In this document: piece by piece, positions 52,254-59,833 of the stretch
Position numbering within the stretch: the stretch's first letter is position 1
Layout: each line of letters begins with the position of its first letter
NCBI RefSeq assembly: GCF_000955955.1
Contig: NZ_JYJG01000007.1
Coordinates: forward strand, 1-64,000
Direction of reading: 5' to 3'
DNA from: Lentzea aerocolonigenes
Lineage (GTDB): Bacteria; Actinomycetota; Actinomycetes; Mycobacteriales; Pseudonocardiaceae
DNA: 64,000 nt
Translations under genes and position numbers: made by a program
Notes under the pieces: model-generated
Seen by the model: the letters and a program-made list of their open reading frames with translations, nothing else
The model's database searches: none
Told to the model about the DNA's origin: nothing

Positions 52254-53030
52254 GTGAACCCCACTCTGCTGGCGACGTCCGGGCCGTTGCTGCTGGCTGT
52301 CGGGGTGGCCTTGGTGGCGGGCTTCCTCTCGTTCGCCTCGCCCTGTGTTGTGCCGTTGGTGCCGGGGTACTTGGCGTACCTCGCCGGGCTCGTCGGGGCA
52401 GAGGCGCCTCGGGTCGAGGCGGACGAACCCGCCAAGGCCGGGCGGTGGCGGGTTGCCGGGGCCTCGTTGTTGTTCGTGCTGGGGTTCACGGTTGTTTTCG
52501 CGTTGGCCACGATGTTGGTGCTCGGGGTGTCGGACGCGCTGTTGCTGAACGCGGACCTGTTCCAGCGGATCGGTGGCGTTGTCACGATCCTGATGGGGTT
52601 GGTGTTCATCGGGTTGGTTCCGGCGCTGCAGAAGGACGTGCGGTTCCACGCGAAGCCGAAGGCCGGGGTGTGGGGGGCGCCGGTGCTCGGGGCGGTGTTC
52701 GCGCTCGGCTGGACGCCGTGCATGGGGCCGACGTTGTCCGGGGTGATGGCGGTGGCTCGCAGTACCGAGGTCGGGTCTGCCACGGCTCGGGGTGCGGTGC
52801 TGGTGCTCGCGTACTGCTTGGGGCTCGGGTTGCCGTTCGTGGTGCTGGCGCTCGGGGCGCGCTGGGCGCTCGGGGTGACGAAGTGGCTGCGTGCGCATGC
52901 GCGGCAGGTGCAGATCTTCGGTGGCGTGTTGCTGATCCTGGTGGGGATCGCGTTGGTCACCGGTCTCTGGGGTGAGTTCGTCGGGTGGCTGCGCTACTCG
53001 TTCGTCGACGTCGTGGAGTTGCCGCTCTAG
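52254..53030 (+). CDS. ccdA: Cytochrome c biogenesis thiol transporter CcdA
   Basis: 258 residues from GTG. Six-helix CcdA/DsbD-beta fold with the two redox cysteines in FLSFASPCVVPLVPGYLAYLAG and FALGWTPCMGPTLSGVM. Moves electrons from cytosolic thioredoxin to TlpA-type proteins outside. The gene continues into resB through a TAGTG overlap. Homologue of Rv0527. Confidence 0.94.
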   Translation: MNPTLLATSGPLLLAVGVALVAGFLSFASPCVVPLVPGYLAYLAGLVGAEAPRVEADEPAKAGRWRVAGASLLFVLGFTVVFALATMLVLGVSDALLLNADLFQRIGGVVTILMGLVFIGLVPALQKDVRFHAKPKAGVWGAPVLGAVFALGWTPCMGPTLSGVMAVARSTEVGSATARGAVLVLAYCLGLGLPFVVLALGARWALGVTKWLRAHARQVQIFGGVLLILVGIALVTGLWGEFVGWLRYSFVDVVELPL

Positions 53031-54547
53031 TGATCGCCTTCCTGCGCAACACGTGGCGCGGCCTCACGTCGATGAGGACCGCGCTGACTCTGCTGTTCCT
53101 GCTGGCGCTCGCCGCCATGCCAGGGGCGTTGCTGCCGCAGCTGTCGTTGAACGCGGCCAAGGTCGACCAGTACATCGCCGAGCACGGCTGGTGGGGCGAG
53201 TTCCTGCAGAAGCTCGGGTTCTTCGAGGTGTACGCGACGCCGTGGTTCGCGGCGATCTACCTGTTGCTGTTCACGTCGCTCGTCGGGTGTCTGCTGCCGC
53301 GCTTGTGGGAGTACTTCAAGCAGATGCGCGCGCGGCCGGTGCTGACGCCGCGGAACCTCTCTCGCATGCCGCATCACGCGCAGGCCGTGCTCGACGTGAC
53401 GCCGGAAGAGGCGGTCGGCAGGGCGAAGAAGGCCATGCGCGGCTGGCGGATGGACACCGGCGACGGCACGGTCAGCGCCGAGCGCGGGTACCTGCGCGAG
53501 ACCGGGAACCTGGTGTTCCACTTCGCGTTGCTCGGGCTGCTGGTGTCGTTCGCGCTGGGCAAGATGTTCAGCTACGAGGGCCAGGTCATCGTCCAGGCCG
53601 ACGGCGGCCAGTTCTGCAACGGCGGCATCTTCAACTACGACCAGTTCCGGCCGGGGCTGCGGGTGGACGGCACGGATCTCACGCCGTTCTGCGTGGAGAT
53701 CGGCAAGTTCTCCGCCGACTACCTCGACAACGGGCAGCCCGTCGGCTTCAAGGCGGACATCAGGTACCAGTCGGGCGCGGACCTCGCGGCGAACAGCTGG
53801 GAGCCGTACACGCTGCAGGTCAACCACCCGCTGCGGACCGACGGCGACCGGCTCTACCTGCTGGGCCACGGGTACACGCCGACGTTCACGGTGACGTTCC
53901 CGAACGGCGAGAAGCGCACGCAGGGCATCCAGTGGCTGCCGACGGACCAGCTCACGTTGGCGTCCGAAGGTGCGACCAAGTTCGACCCGCCGGGCGTGAC
54001 GGACTCCGACCAGCGGCGCAAGGGGCAGATCGCGGTGACGGGGCTGCTGGCGCCGACGCCGTTGCTGCACGGCAGCATCCTGAACTCGAAGTTCCCCGCG
54101 CTGAACAACCCGATGGTCGCGGTCGACGTGTACCGCGGCGACCTCGGGGTGGACGACGGCCGCGGCCAGTCGATCTTCTCGATCGACATGAAGATGGTCG
54201 ACCAGGGCCGGTTGCAGAAGGTCGCGCGCAAGAACCTCGCGCTCGGCGAGGAGCTCACGCTCGACGACGGCACCAAGGTCCGGTTCGACTCCGTGAACGA
54301 CTGGGTGTCGTTGCAGGTCTCGCACGATCCCACGCAGGGGTACGTGCTGGTGTTCGCCATCCTGATCGTCCTCGGCCTGGGGGTCTCGCTGACCGTCAAG
54401 CGCCGCCGGGTGTGGGTGCGTGCGACCCCTCAGGATGACGGGCGTACGTTGGTCGAGGTCGGCGGCCTGGCCCGCACTGACCAGGCTGGATACGGCGAGG
54501 AGTTCACGCGGCTGGCCCGCGCGGTGCTGAACGAGGAGAAGTCCTGA
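53030..54547 (+). CDS. resB: Cytochrome c biogenesis protein ResB (CcsB1-type)
   Basis: 505 residues from the GTG overlapping the ccdA stop. Helices at residues about 15-35 (TALTLLFLLALAAMPGALLP) and 60-85, a third near 160-180 (LVFHFALLGLLVSFALG), a large external domain of about 260 residues with FSIDMKMVDQGRL, and a final helix VLVFAILIVLGLGVSLTV. Works with CcsB as the System II haem-lyase complex at the outer membrane face. Homologue of Rv0528. Confidence 0.93.
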   Translation: MIAFLRNTWRGLTSMRTALTLLFLLALAAMPGALLPQLSLNAAKVDQYIAEHGWWGEFLQKLGFFEVYATPWFAAIYLLLFTSLVGCLLPRLWEYFKQMRARPVLTPRNLSRMPHHAQAVLDVTPEEAVGRAKKAMRGWRMDTGDGTVSAERGYLRETGNLVFHFALLGLLVSFALGKMFSYEGQVIVQADGGQFCNGGIFNYDQFRPGLRVDGTDLTPFCVEIGKFSADYLDNGQPVGFKADIRYQSGADLAANSWEPYTLQVNHPLRTDGDRLYLLGHGYTPTFTVTFPNGEKRTQGIQWLPTDQLTLASEGATKFDPPGVTDSDQRRKGQIAVTGLLAPTPLLHGSILNSKFPALNNPMVAVDVYRGDLGVDDGRGQSIFSIDMKMVDQGRLQKVARKNLALGEELTLDDGTKVRFDSVNDWVSLQVSHDPTQGYVLVFAILIVLGLGVSLTVKRRRVWVRATPQDDGRTLVEVGGLARTDQAGYGEEFTRLARAVLNEEKS

Positions 54548-55482
54548 TGCCGGTCAACGAGACCCTCGCGACCTACAGCGACTGGCTGTACCGCAGCGCG
54601 CTGGGCGTCTACCTCTTCGCGATCATGCTCTACGCGGTCGAGCAGGCGTTCGCGCGTGCCCCGCGCAAGAAGGCGGAGGCGCTGGTCGGAGCCGGTGCGC
54701 CGATCCCGGGCATCATCACCGACGAGCCGAAGCAGCCCAAGAGCGACCTGTCCCGGTCGGAGCGCATCGGCCGCATGGGTGCCGCGCTGACGGTGCTCGG
54801 CGCGCTGCTGCACCTCGGCTCGCTGGTCATGCGCGGTCTGTCCGCCGGGCGCGCGCCCTGGGGCAACATGTACGAGTACATGTCGCTGCTGTGCCTCGCC
54901 GCGGTCGTGACGTGGATCGTGCTGATGGCGAAGTTCCCGATCCGCCGCCTCGGTGCGTTCGTGCTGACGCCGATCCTGGTCCTGCTGTTCCTCGGCGGCA
55001 CCGTCCTCTACGCCGAGTCGGCGCCGGTCCAGCCGGCGCTGCGGTCGTACTGGCTGGTGATCCACGTCTCGGTGATCTCGATCTCGTCCGGCGTGCTGCT
55101 CGTGCCCGGCGTGACGTCGATCCTCTACCTGCTCAAGGACACCAACGGCGAGCGCTTCCCCAAGCTGCCGTCCGCCGACGTGCTGGACCGGATGTCGTAC
55201 CGGACGACGGTGCTGGCGTTCCCGCTGTTCACCGCGGGCATCATCTGCGGCGCGATCTGGGCTGAGGCCGCGTGGGGCCGGTTCTGGGGCTGGGACCCCA
55301 AGGAGACCGTGGCGTTCGTCTGCTGGGTGGTCTACGCGGCGTACTTGCACGCGCGCGCGACGGCCGGCTGGCGTGGCCGTGGGGCCGCCTGGATCAACAT
55401 CGCGGGTTTCGCGCTGAACGTGTTCAACCTGTTCTTCATCAACTTGGTCACCAGCGGGTTGCATTCTTACGCGGGTCTCTAA
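54547..55482 (+). CDS. ccsB: Cytochrome c biogenesis protein CcsB (CcsA/CcmF-type haem lyase)
   Basis: 311 residues from the ATG in a TGATG overlap. Eight hydrophobic helices; the haem-handling WWD region is WGRFWGWDPKETVAFVCWVVYAAYLH, with histidine ligands in helices (for example LVIHVSVIS and AYLHARATAGW). Completes a System II set with TlpA, CcdA and ResB. Homologue of Rv0529. A two-tier hairpin follows. Confidence 0.94.
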   Translation: MPVNETLATYSDWLYRSALGVYLFAIMLYAVEQAFARAPRKKAEALVGAGAPIPGIITDEPKQPKSDLSRSERIGRMGAALTVLGALLHLGSLVMRGLSAGRAPWGNMYEYMSLLCLAAVVTWIVLMAKFPIRRLGAFVLTPILVLLFLGGTVLYAESAPVQPALRSYWLVIHVSVISISSGVLLVPGVTSILYLLKDTNGERFPKLPSADVLDRMSYRTTVLAFPLFTAGIICGAIWAEAAWGRFWGWDPKETVAFVCWVVYAAYLHARATAGWRGRGAAWINIAGFALNVFNLFFINLVTSGLHSYAGL

Positions 55483-55491
55483 CGAGTTAAG

Positions 55492-55542
55492 CCCCCAGGT
55501 CGATGGAACCGGCGTTGGTTGCGTACCGTCGCAACCTGGGGG
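55492..55542 (+). terminator. Nested/alternative hairpins after ccsB
   Basis: CCCCCAGGT (55492-55500) pairs with ACCTGGGGG (55534-55542), and GGTTGCG (55517-55523) pairs with CGCAACC (55530-55536). The pairs share three bases at 55534-55536, so they compete at the junction. It lies 9 bp after the ccsB stop and 43 bp before the ParA-like GTG. May be a terminator, or an attenuator for the downstream gene. Confidence 0.5.
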
Positions 55543-55585
55543 TCGGGGAAGTCCTGGTCCCTCTTGCTCAGGGAGGGCCACAGCG

Positions 55586-56932
55586 GTGAATTGGCAACCA
55601 CCGGGTGAGGAACAGGGCTCCGGCCCGCAGTACGTCGACCCGCAGACGGCCTACCTCGACCCGCAGCAGTCCGGTCCGCAGCACGTCAGCGGCGGTCAAT
55701 CAGGCCCGTACAACGTGGGTGGTCCCCAGGCGGACCAGTACCAGCCCGATCTGTACCAGGTGCCCGGCCACGCGTCCGGCTCCTACCAGGTTCCCGGCAA
55801 CGCGAGCGGCCCGTACCCGGTGCCGGGCACGCAGTCCGGCGCGTACTCGGTGGACGGCTCCGGGGCGTACCAGGTGGGCGGCGGCCAGTCGGGTGCTCAT
55901 TCGGTCAGCGGCGGTCCGTCGGGACCTCACAACATGCCCCCGAACACGGCCCAGTACGGGCAGTTCGCCGGCTCGCAGTACCCGAACAACTTCCCGAACC
56001 AGCAGTACCGCTCGCAGGCGCAGGAAGTGTCGTCGCAGCAGCTGATCAAGCAGGAGAAGCGGCCGCCGGCCTCCGGCTGGCGCAAGTCCCTGCACTCGAT
56101 GACCGGTGGCGCGGTCAACCTCGGTGAGAGCGCTGCCGACATCCGCCGCCGCGAGCTGATCGCGCGGATCAACCAGCCGCTGCGCGGGTGCTACAAGATC
56201 GCGATGCTGTCGCTCAAGGGCGGCGTCGGCAAGACCACGACGACCACGACGCTGGGCTCGACGTTCTCGTCGCTGCGCGGGGACAGGGTGATCGCGGTCG
56301 ACGCGAACCCGGACCGCGGCACGCTCGCGTTGAAGATCCCGCGGGAGACCACGGCGACCGTGCGGCACCTGCTGCGCGACGCCCCGCGGATCACGAAGTA
56401 CAGCGACGTGCGTGCGTACACCTCGCAGTCGCCCGCCCGCCTCGAGGTGCTGGCGTCCGAGCAGGACCCTGCCGTGTCGGAGGCGTTCAGCGAGGACGAC
56501 TACCGCCGCACCGTGGCGTTGCTGGAGCACTTCTACAACATCGTGCTCACGGACTGCGGCACCGGCTTGATGCACTCCGCGATGAAGGGCGTGCTCGACG
56601 AGGCGGACCAGCTGGTGCTGGTGTCGTCCGGCTCGGTCGACGGCGCGCAGACGTCCGCGGCGACGCTCGACTGGCTGGAGGCGCACGGCTACCGCGACCT
56701 GGTCGCGAAGTCCGTCTGCGTGATCAACTCGGTGCGCCCGAAGTCCGGCAAGGTCGACCTCGACAAGCTCGCCGCGCACTTCCAGCAGCGGTGCCGCGCG
56801 GTCGTCCGGCTGCCGTTCGACGAGCACCTCGAAGAAGGCGCGGAGATCGCGCTGGACCGGCTCGCACCGGAGACCCGCCTGGCGTTGCTGGAGCTCGGCG
56901 CCGTCGTGGCGGACGACTTCCCGAACACCTGA
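55586..56932 (+). CDS. MinD/ParA-like ATPase with repetitive N-terminus (EspI/Rv0530-like, ESX-associated)
   Basis: 448 residues from GTG after GGGAGGG. Residues 1-155 are Gln/Gly/Ser/Pro-rich with about seven imperfect units of the type SG-(P/A/S)-Y-x-V-x-G. Residues 195-440 are a deviant-Walker ATPase: IAMLSLKGGVGKTTTTTTLGSTF, AVDANPDRGTLA, VLTDCGTGLMHSAMKGVLDEADQLVLVSS, and VINSVRPKSGKVDLDKL. The linker VNLGESAADIRRRELIARI is typical of EspI-type ESX ATPases. In mycobacteria a related protein tunes ESX-1 to ATP supply. The position matches Rv0530 and the ESX-type genes lie 2.6 kb downstream. Confidence 0.82.
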   Translation: MNWQPPGEEQGSGPQYVDPQTAYLDPQQSGPQHVSGGQSGPYNVGGPQADQYQPDLYQVPGHASGSYQVPGNASGPYPVPGTQSGAYSVDGSGAYQVGGGQSGAHSVSGGPSGPHNMPPNTAQYGQFAGSQYPNNFPNQQYRSQAQEVSSQQLIKQEKRPPASGWRKSLHSMTGGAVNLGESAADIRRRELIARINQPLRGCYKIAMLSLKGGVGKTTTTTTLGSTFSSLRGDRVIAVDANPDRGTLALKIPRETTATVRHLLRDAPRITKYSDVRAYTSQSPARLEVLASEQDPAVSEAFSEDDYRRTVALLEHFYNIVLTDCGTGLMHSAMKGVLDEADQLVLVSSGSVDGAQTSAATLDWLEAHGYRDLVAKSVCVINSVRPKSGKVDLDKLAAHFQQRCRAVVRLPFDEHLEEGAEIALDRLAPETRLALLELGAVVADDFPNT

Positions 56933-56955
56933 TCAGGCGGTTTCACGACGCGGCG

Positions 56956-56984
56956 AAAGGGGCCCTGAGCACAGGGCCCCTTTT
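56956..56984. terminator. Intrinsic terminator between convergent genes
   Basis: AAAGGGGCCCTG (56956-56967), loop AGCA, CAGGGCCCCTTT (56972-56983) then T. Strong 12-bp stem with A- and T-runs on its two sides, serving the ATPase gene and the opposing small membrane gene (stop at 56989). Confidence 0.88.
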
Positions 56985-56988
56985 CCGG

Positions 56989-57156
56989 TCACTCGTCGCG
57001 TTTGCGCTGCTCGTCGAGCTTGCGCAGGAACTCCGGGTCGTCGTCAGGCGCGATCACCTTGCGGCCCGGGGTGTACTCCGAATGCTGTGGGGCGAAGGCT
57101 CGCCACACCAGCACAGCCACGGTGAGCGCACCGATCACCGCCAGCAGGTAGATCAT
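56989..57156 (-). CDS. Small single-pass membrane protein
   Basis: 55 residues from the ATG at 57156, which has GGGAGGTGG about 8 nt upstream; a GTG at 57180 would add eight residues and bury that site. One transmembrane helix (MIYLLAVIGALTVAVLVWRAF) and a charged cytosolic tail (DDDPEFLRKLDEQRKRDE). Conserved short proteins of this type are found beside bldC in actinomycetes. Function unknown; probably co-transcribed with bldC 58 bp upstream. Confidence 0.75.
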   Translation of the reverse strand: MIYLLAVIGALTVAVLVWRAFAPQHSEYTPGRKVIAPDDDPEFLRKLDEQRKRDE

Positions 57157-57213
57157 CTGGTCGCCACCTCCCTTTGCCACGAGATTACCCGCGGCCCAGG
57201 GATAACTACGGTT

Positions 57214-57420
57214 TCAGTGGCGGACGGGTTCAGTCGCCTCGGTGGTGAGCTCCGAAAGCAGAGCCTTCACCTCGGTCTCACGGAACCTGCGATGTCCTCC
57301 AGGCGTGCGAATCGAGCCGATGCGACCAGCGGTGGCCCATCGGGTCACGGTCTTCGGGTCGACCCGGAACAGATTGGCGACTTCCCCAGGCGTCAAGAGC
57401 CGCTCGGTGGCTGCAGTCAC
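57214..57420 (-). CDS. bldC: Developmental transcriptional regulator BldC
   Basis: 68 residues from GTG. The MerR-type winged HTH LLTPGEVANLFRVDPKTVTRWATAGRIGSIRTPGGHRRFRETEVKALL is nearly the same as Streptomyces BldC, which delays entry into development by binding head-to-tail on direct repeats. A good ribosome-binding site (GAGGAGGA) precedes the start. An inverted repeat lies just upstream (57433-57454). Its presence with a BldN-like sigma factor suggests a filamentous, differentiating host. Confidence 0.92.
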   Translation of the reverse strand: MTAATERLLTPGEVANLFRVDPKTVTRWATAGRIGSIRTPGGHRRFRETEVKALLSELTTEATEPVRH

Positions 57421-57432
57421 TCGTCCTCCTCA

Positions 57433-57454
57433 GATCAGACGTTCCGGTCTGATC
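57433..57454. promoter_or_regulatory. Inverted repeat upstream of bldC
   Basis: GATCAGAC (57433-57440) and GTCTGATC (57447-57454), perfect arms with a 6-nt centre, 12 bp upstream of the bldC start codon on the minus strand, next to the ribosome-binding site. Possible operator or 5'-UTR hairpin. Not the AT-rich direct repeat that BldC itself binds. Confidence 0.4.
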
Positions 57455-57545
57455 GTGGCATCTGACCCATCAGGTACTCGAACGCTTGTTTTTTGGTAAA
57501 GAGGTAGTAAGGGACGACCGGGCCAAACCGGACATGCTTCGTGCC

Positions 57546-57592
57546 ACGCGGGGCGCTTTCGTTTGGCAGGAGCGCACGGGAGGCCCCCGCGT
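57546..57592. repeat. 47-nt palindromic element, diverged copy 2
   Basis: Same length, outer arms (ACGCGGGG / CCCCCGCGT) and internal CTTTCGTTTGGC as the perfect palindrome at 20805-20851, with a 7-nt loop GCAGGAG. Several inner pairs are now G-U or mismatched. It lies 26 bp upstream of the Lrp-type gene, not after a gene end, so it does not behave as a terminator here. Confidence 0.65.
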
Positions 57593-57618
57593 GACGGACA
57601 GGGCATAGGGTTACGCGG

Positions 57619-58083
57619 GTGGATGCTCTTGATCGACAGATCATCGCCGCACTGCGCGCCAACGGGCGGGCCACGTACGCCGAGCTCGGCAGGCAGGTCG
57701 GCCTGTCCGCCTCCGCCGTGCACGAGCGGGTCGGGAAGCTCGAGTCCAGCGGCGTGATCGTCGGGTATCACGCGGTCGTCGACCCCAGCGCGGTCGGCCT
57801 GGGCGTGACCGCGCTGATCGGCATCCACCCCACCGACATCGCGGACGACAACGAGGTCGCGGTCGCGTTGGGCGAGCTCATCGAGGTCGAGTCCTGCTAC
57901 CGGGTGGCGGGCGACGAGTCGTTCATCGTGAAGGTCCGGGTGGCCACGGTGGACGACCTGGAGCGCGCTCTCGGGCGGCTGCGGCGCATCCCCGGCGTTG
58001 CCCGCACGCGCACGACCGTCGTGCTGTCCACGCGGTTCGAGGGCCGGCCGAACACCGGCGACGAAGAGGCCGACGTAACCTGA
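57619..58083 (+). CDS. Lrp/AsnC-family transcriptional regulator
   Basis: 154 residues from GTG. The N-terminal HTH is LDRQIIAALRANGRATYAELGRQVGLSASAVHERVGKLESSGVIVGYHAVVDP. The RAM/AsnC ligand domain follows (VTALIGIHP, ELIEVESCYRVAGDESFIVKVRVATVDDLERALGRLRRIPGVARTRTTVVLST). Full-length for the family; the amino-acid ligand is unknown. The downstream DUF4229 and cysteine-synthase-like genes follow closely; control of the latter by a Lrp-type protein is plausible but inferred. Confidence 0.92.
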   Translation: MDALDRQIIAALRANGRATYAELGRQVGLSASAVHERVGKLESSGVIVGYHAVVDPSAVGLGVTALIGIHPTDIADDNEVAVALGELIEVESCYRVAGDESFIVKVRVATVDDLERALGRLRRIPGVARTRTTVVLSTRFEGRPNTGDEEADVT

Positions 58084-58087
58084 ACGG

Positions 58088-58357
58088 GTGCTCGTTCGAG
58101 ATGTGACGCTCTACGTCCTCGCTCGCCTCGGCGTCGTCGCGGTGGTGACGGGCGCACTCCTGCTGTTCAAGGTTCCTTTGCTCCCCGCGCTGGCCGTCGG
58201 CGTGGTCGTGGCGTTGCCGGCGTCGCTGTTCCTGTTCAAGGGGCTGCGGCAGCGGGTGGCCGTGGGGCTGAACGAGCGCCAGGCGGTGCGGCAGGCCGAG
58301 CGCGACAAGCTGCGCGCCGAGCTGCGTGGTGACGAAGGTCCTCTTACTCAGGGGTAG
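58088..58357 (+). CDS. DUF4229 small membrane protein
   Basis: 89 residues from GTG, 4 bp after the Lrp-type stop. Two helices ([40 protein letters not shown]) then a basic/acidic amphipathic tail ([29 protein letters not shown]). Matches the DUF4229 layout. Function unknown. Confidence 0.82.
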   Translation: MLVRDVTLYVLARLGVVAVVTGALLLFKVPLLPALAVGVVVALPASLFLFKGLRQRVAVGLNERQAVRQAERDKLRAELRGDEGPLTQG

Positions 58358-58383
58358 GTGTCACCTGCGGTTATCGTGCCTGC

Positions 58384-59472
58384 GTGAGTACCTCTGTTGA
58401 CCGTGTTTGCAGCAGGACCAGGCACTGGGTGCGCGAAGCCGTCTCGATCATCGAGGCCGACGCGAACCGCAGCGCGGACACCCACCTGCTGCGCTACCCG
58501 CTGCCGCTCGACTGGGGCATCGACCTCTACCTGAAGGACGAGTCGACGCACCCGACCGGTTCGTTGAAGCACCGGCTCGCGCGGTCGTTGTTCCTCTACG
58601 CGATCTGCAACGGCTGGATCACCGGTGGCACGCCCGTGATCGAGGCGTCGTCCGGGTCGACGGCGGTCTCCGAGGCGTACTTCGCGCGGTTGCTGGGGCT
58701 GCCGTTCATCGCGGTGATGCCCCGTTCGACCTCCGCCGAGAAGGTCGTGCTGATCGAGCGGCAGGGCGGCAGGTGCCACTTCGTCGACGAGCCGTCGGCG
58801 ATCTACGACGAGTCGCGGCGGCTGGCGTCCGAGCTGGGCGGCCACTTCATGGACCAGTTCACGCACGCCGAGCGCGCGACGGACTGGCGCGGCAACAACA
58901 ACATCGCCGAGTCGATCTTCGAGCAGATGAGGCTCGAGCCCTCGCCGGAGCCGGACTGGATCGTCGTCGGGGCGGGCACTGGCGGTACGTCGGCCACGAT
59001 CGGCCGGTACATCCACTACCAGAAGCTGAACACGCGGCTGGCTGTCGTCGACCCCGAGTTCTCGGTGTTCTTCGACGCGTGGCGGGACGGACAGCCCGAG
59101 CTCGTGGGCACGCGCGGCTCGCGGATCGAGGGGATCGGGCGGCCGCGGGTGGAGCCGTCGTTCATCAGCCAGGTGATCGACCGGATGATCAAGGTGCCGG
59201 ACGTGGGGTCCGTGGCGACGGCTCGGTACGTGGAGGACCTGCTCGGGCGGCGCGTGGGCGGGTCGACCGGAACAAATCTCTGGGGTGCGTTCCAGATCGT
59301 GGCCGAGATGCGGCAGTCTCGCACGCGCGGAAGCGTGGTGACTTTGTTGTGCGACGGTGGCGAGCGTTACGCGAACACCTACTACGACGACTCATGGGTA
59401 TCCGCACAGGACATGGATCTCGACCCGTGTCTTGAACGCCTGAACAACTTCCACCGCACGGGGAACTGGTGA
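58384..59472 (+). CDS. PLP-dependent cysteine synthase-family protein (Cds1/CysK-like)
   Basis: 362 residues from GTG. Fold-type II PLP enzyme: Schiff-base Lys in [20 protein letters not shown], phosphate-binding [27 protein letters not shown], and [19 protein letters not shown]-terminal section ([17 protein letters not shown] and [15 protein letters not shown]) is shared with mycobacterial Cds1, a cysteine desulfhydrase giving H2S and pyruvate. Either a synthase or a desulfhydrase role is possible; the long C-terminus favours the Cds1 group. Confidence 0.85.
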   Translation: MSTSVDRVCSRTRHWVREAVSIIEADANRSADTHLLRYPLPLDWGIDLYLKDESTHPTGSLKHRLARSLFLYAICNGWITGGTPVIEASSGSTAVSEAYFARLLGLPFIAVMPRSTSAEKVVLIERQGGRCHFVDEPSAIYDESRRLASELGGHFMDQFTHAERATDWRGNNNIAESIFEQMRLEPSPEPDWIVVGAGTGGTSATIGRYIHYQKLNTRLAVVDPEFSVFFDAWRDGQPELVGTRGSRIEGIGRPRVEPSFISQVIDRMIKVPDVGSVATARYVEDLLGRRVGGSTGTNLWGAFQIVAEMRQSRTRGSVVTLLCDGGERYANTYYDDSWVSAQDMDLDPCLERLNNFHRTGNW

Positions 59473-59527
59473 CGGGAGTCCTGCGTCACAGCGTGACCTG
59501 AGCACTTGAGTCCGCAGGGGGGACCCC

Positions 59528-59833
59528 GTGTCGTCGCTGTTCACCGACGCCGCCGAGTTGCGCGCGTACGCCGAGTATCTGCGCACCGAAGCGCAGGAGT
59601 TCGAGACGATCCGCAAGTACGTCCACGCCACGGCGTGCGACAAGGCGGGCTTCACCGGCCTGCTGACGTTGCTGCAGCCGGGCGTGGACGTCGTGCGCGC
59701 GCTGTTCGACGAGACGCTCGACTTCGGCAAGTCCAAGCTGGAGGGCACGGCGTCCGCGATGGAGGCGACGGCCTCGTCCTACGAGGCGGTCGAGCGGGCC
59801 CAGCTCGCGATCTTCAACGGAATCCTGAAGTGA
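59528..59833 (+). CDS. EspC-like ESX secretion-associated small helical protein
   Basis: 101 residues from GTG. Helical throughout: LFTDAAELRAYAEYLRTEAQEFETIRKYV, a Gly-containing turn (CDKAGFTGLLTLLQPGVDVVRALFDETLDFGKSKLEGTA region), then ATASSYEAVERAQLAIFNGIL with the YxxxA-like feature near the end. This is the size and pattern of the EspC/DUF2580 proteins co-secreted with larger ESX substrates. Coupled to the following WXG repeat protein by a GTGA overlap, which suggests they form a secretion pair. Confidence 0.7.
   Translation: MSSLFTDAAELRAYAEYLRTEAQEFETIRKYVHATACDKAGFTGLLTLLQPGVDVVRALFDETLDFGKSKLEGTASAMEATASSYEAVERAQLAIFNGILK

Noticed and set aside
56989..57180. GTG start at 57180 for the small membrane protein
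   Set aside because: It would place the strong GGGAGGTGG ribosome-binding site inside the coding region; the ATG at 57156 is correctly spaced.
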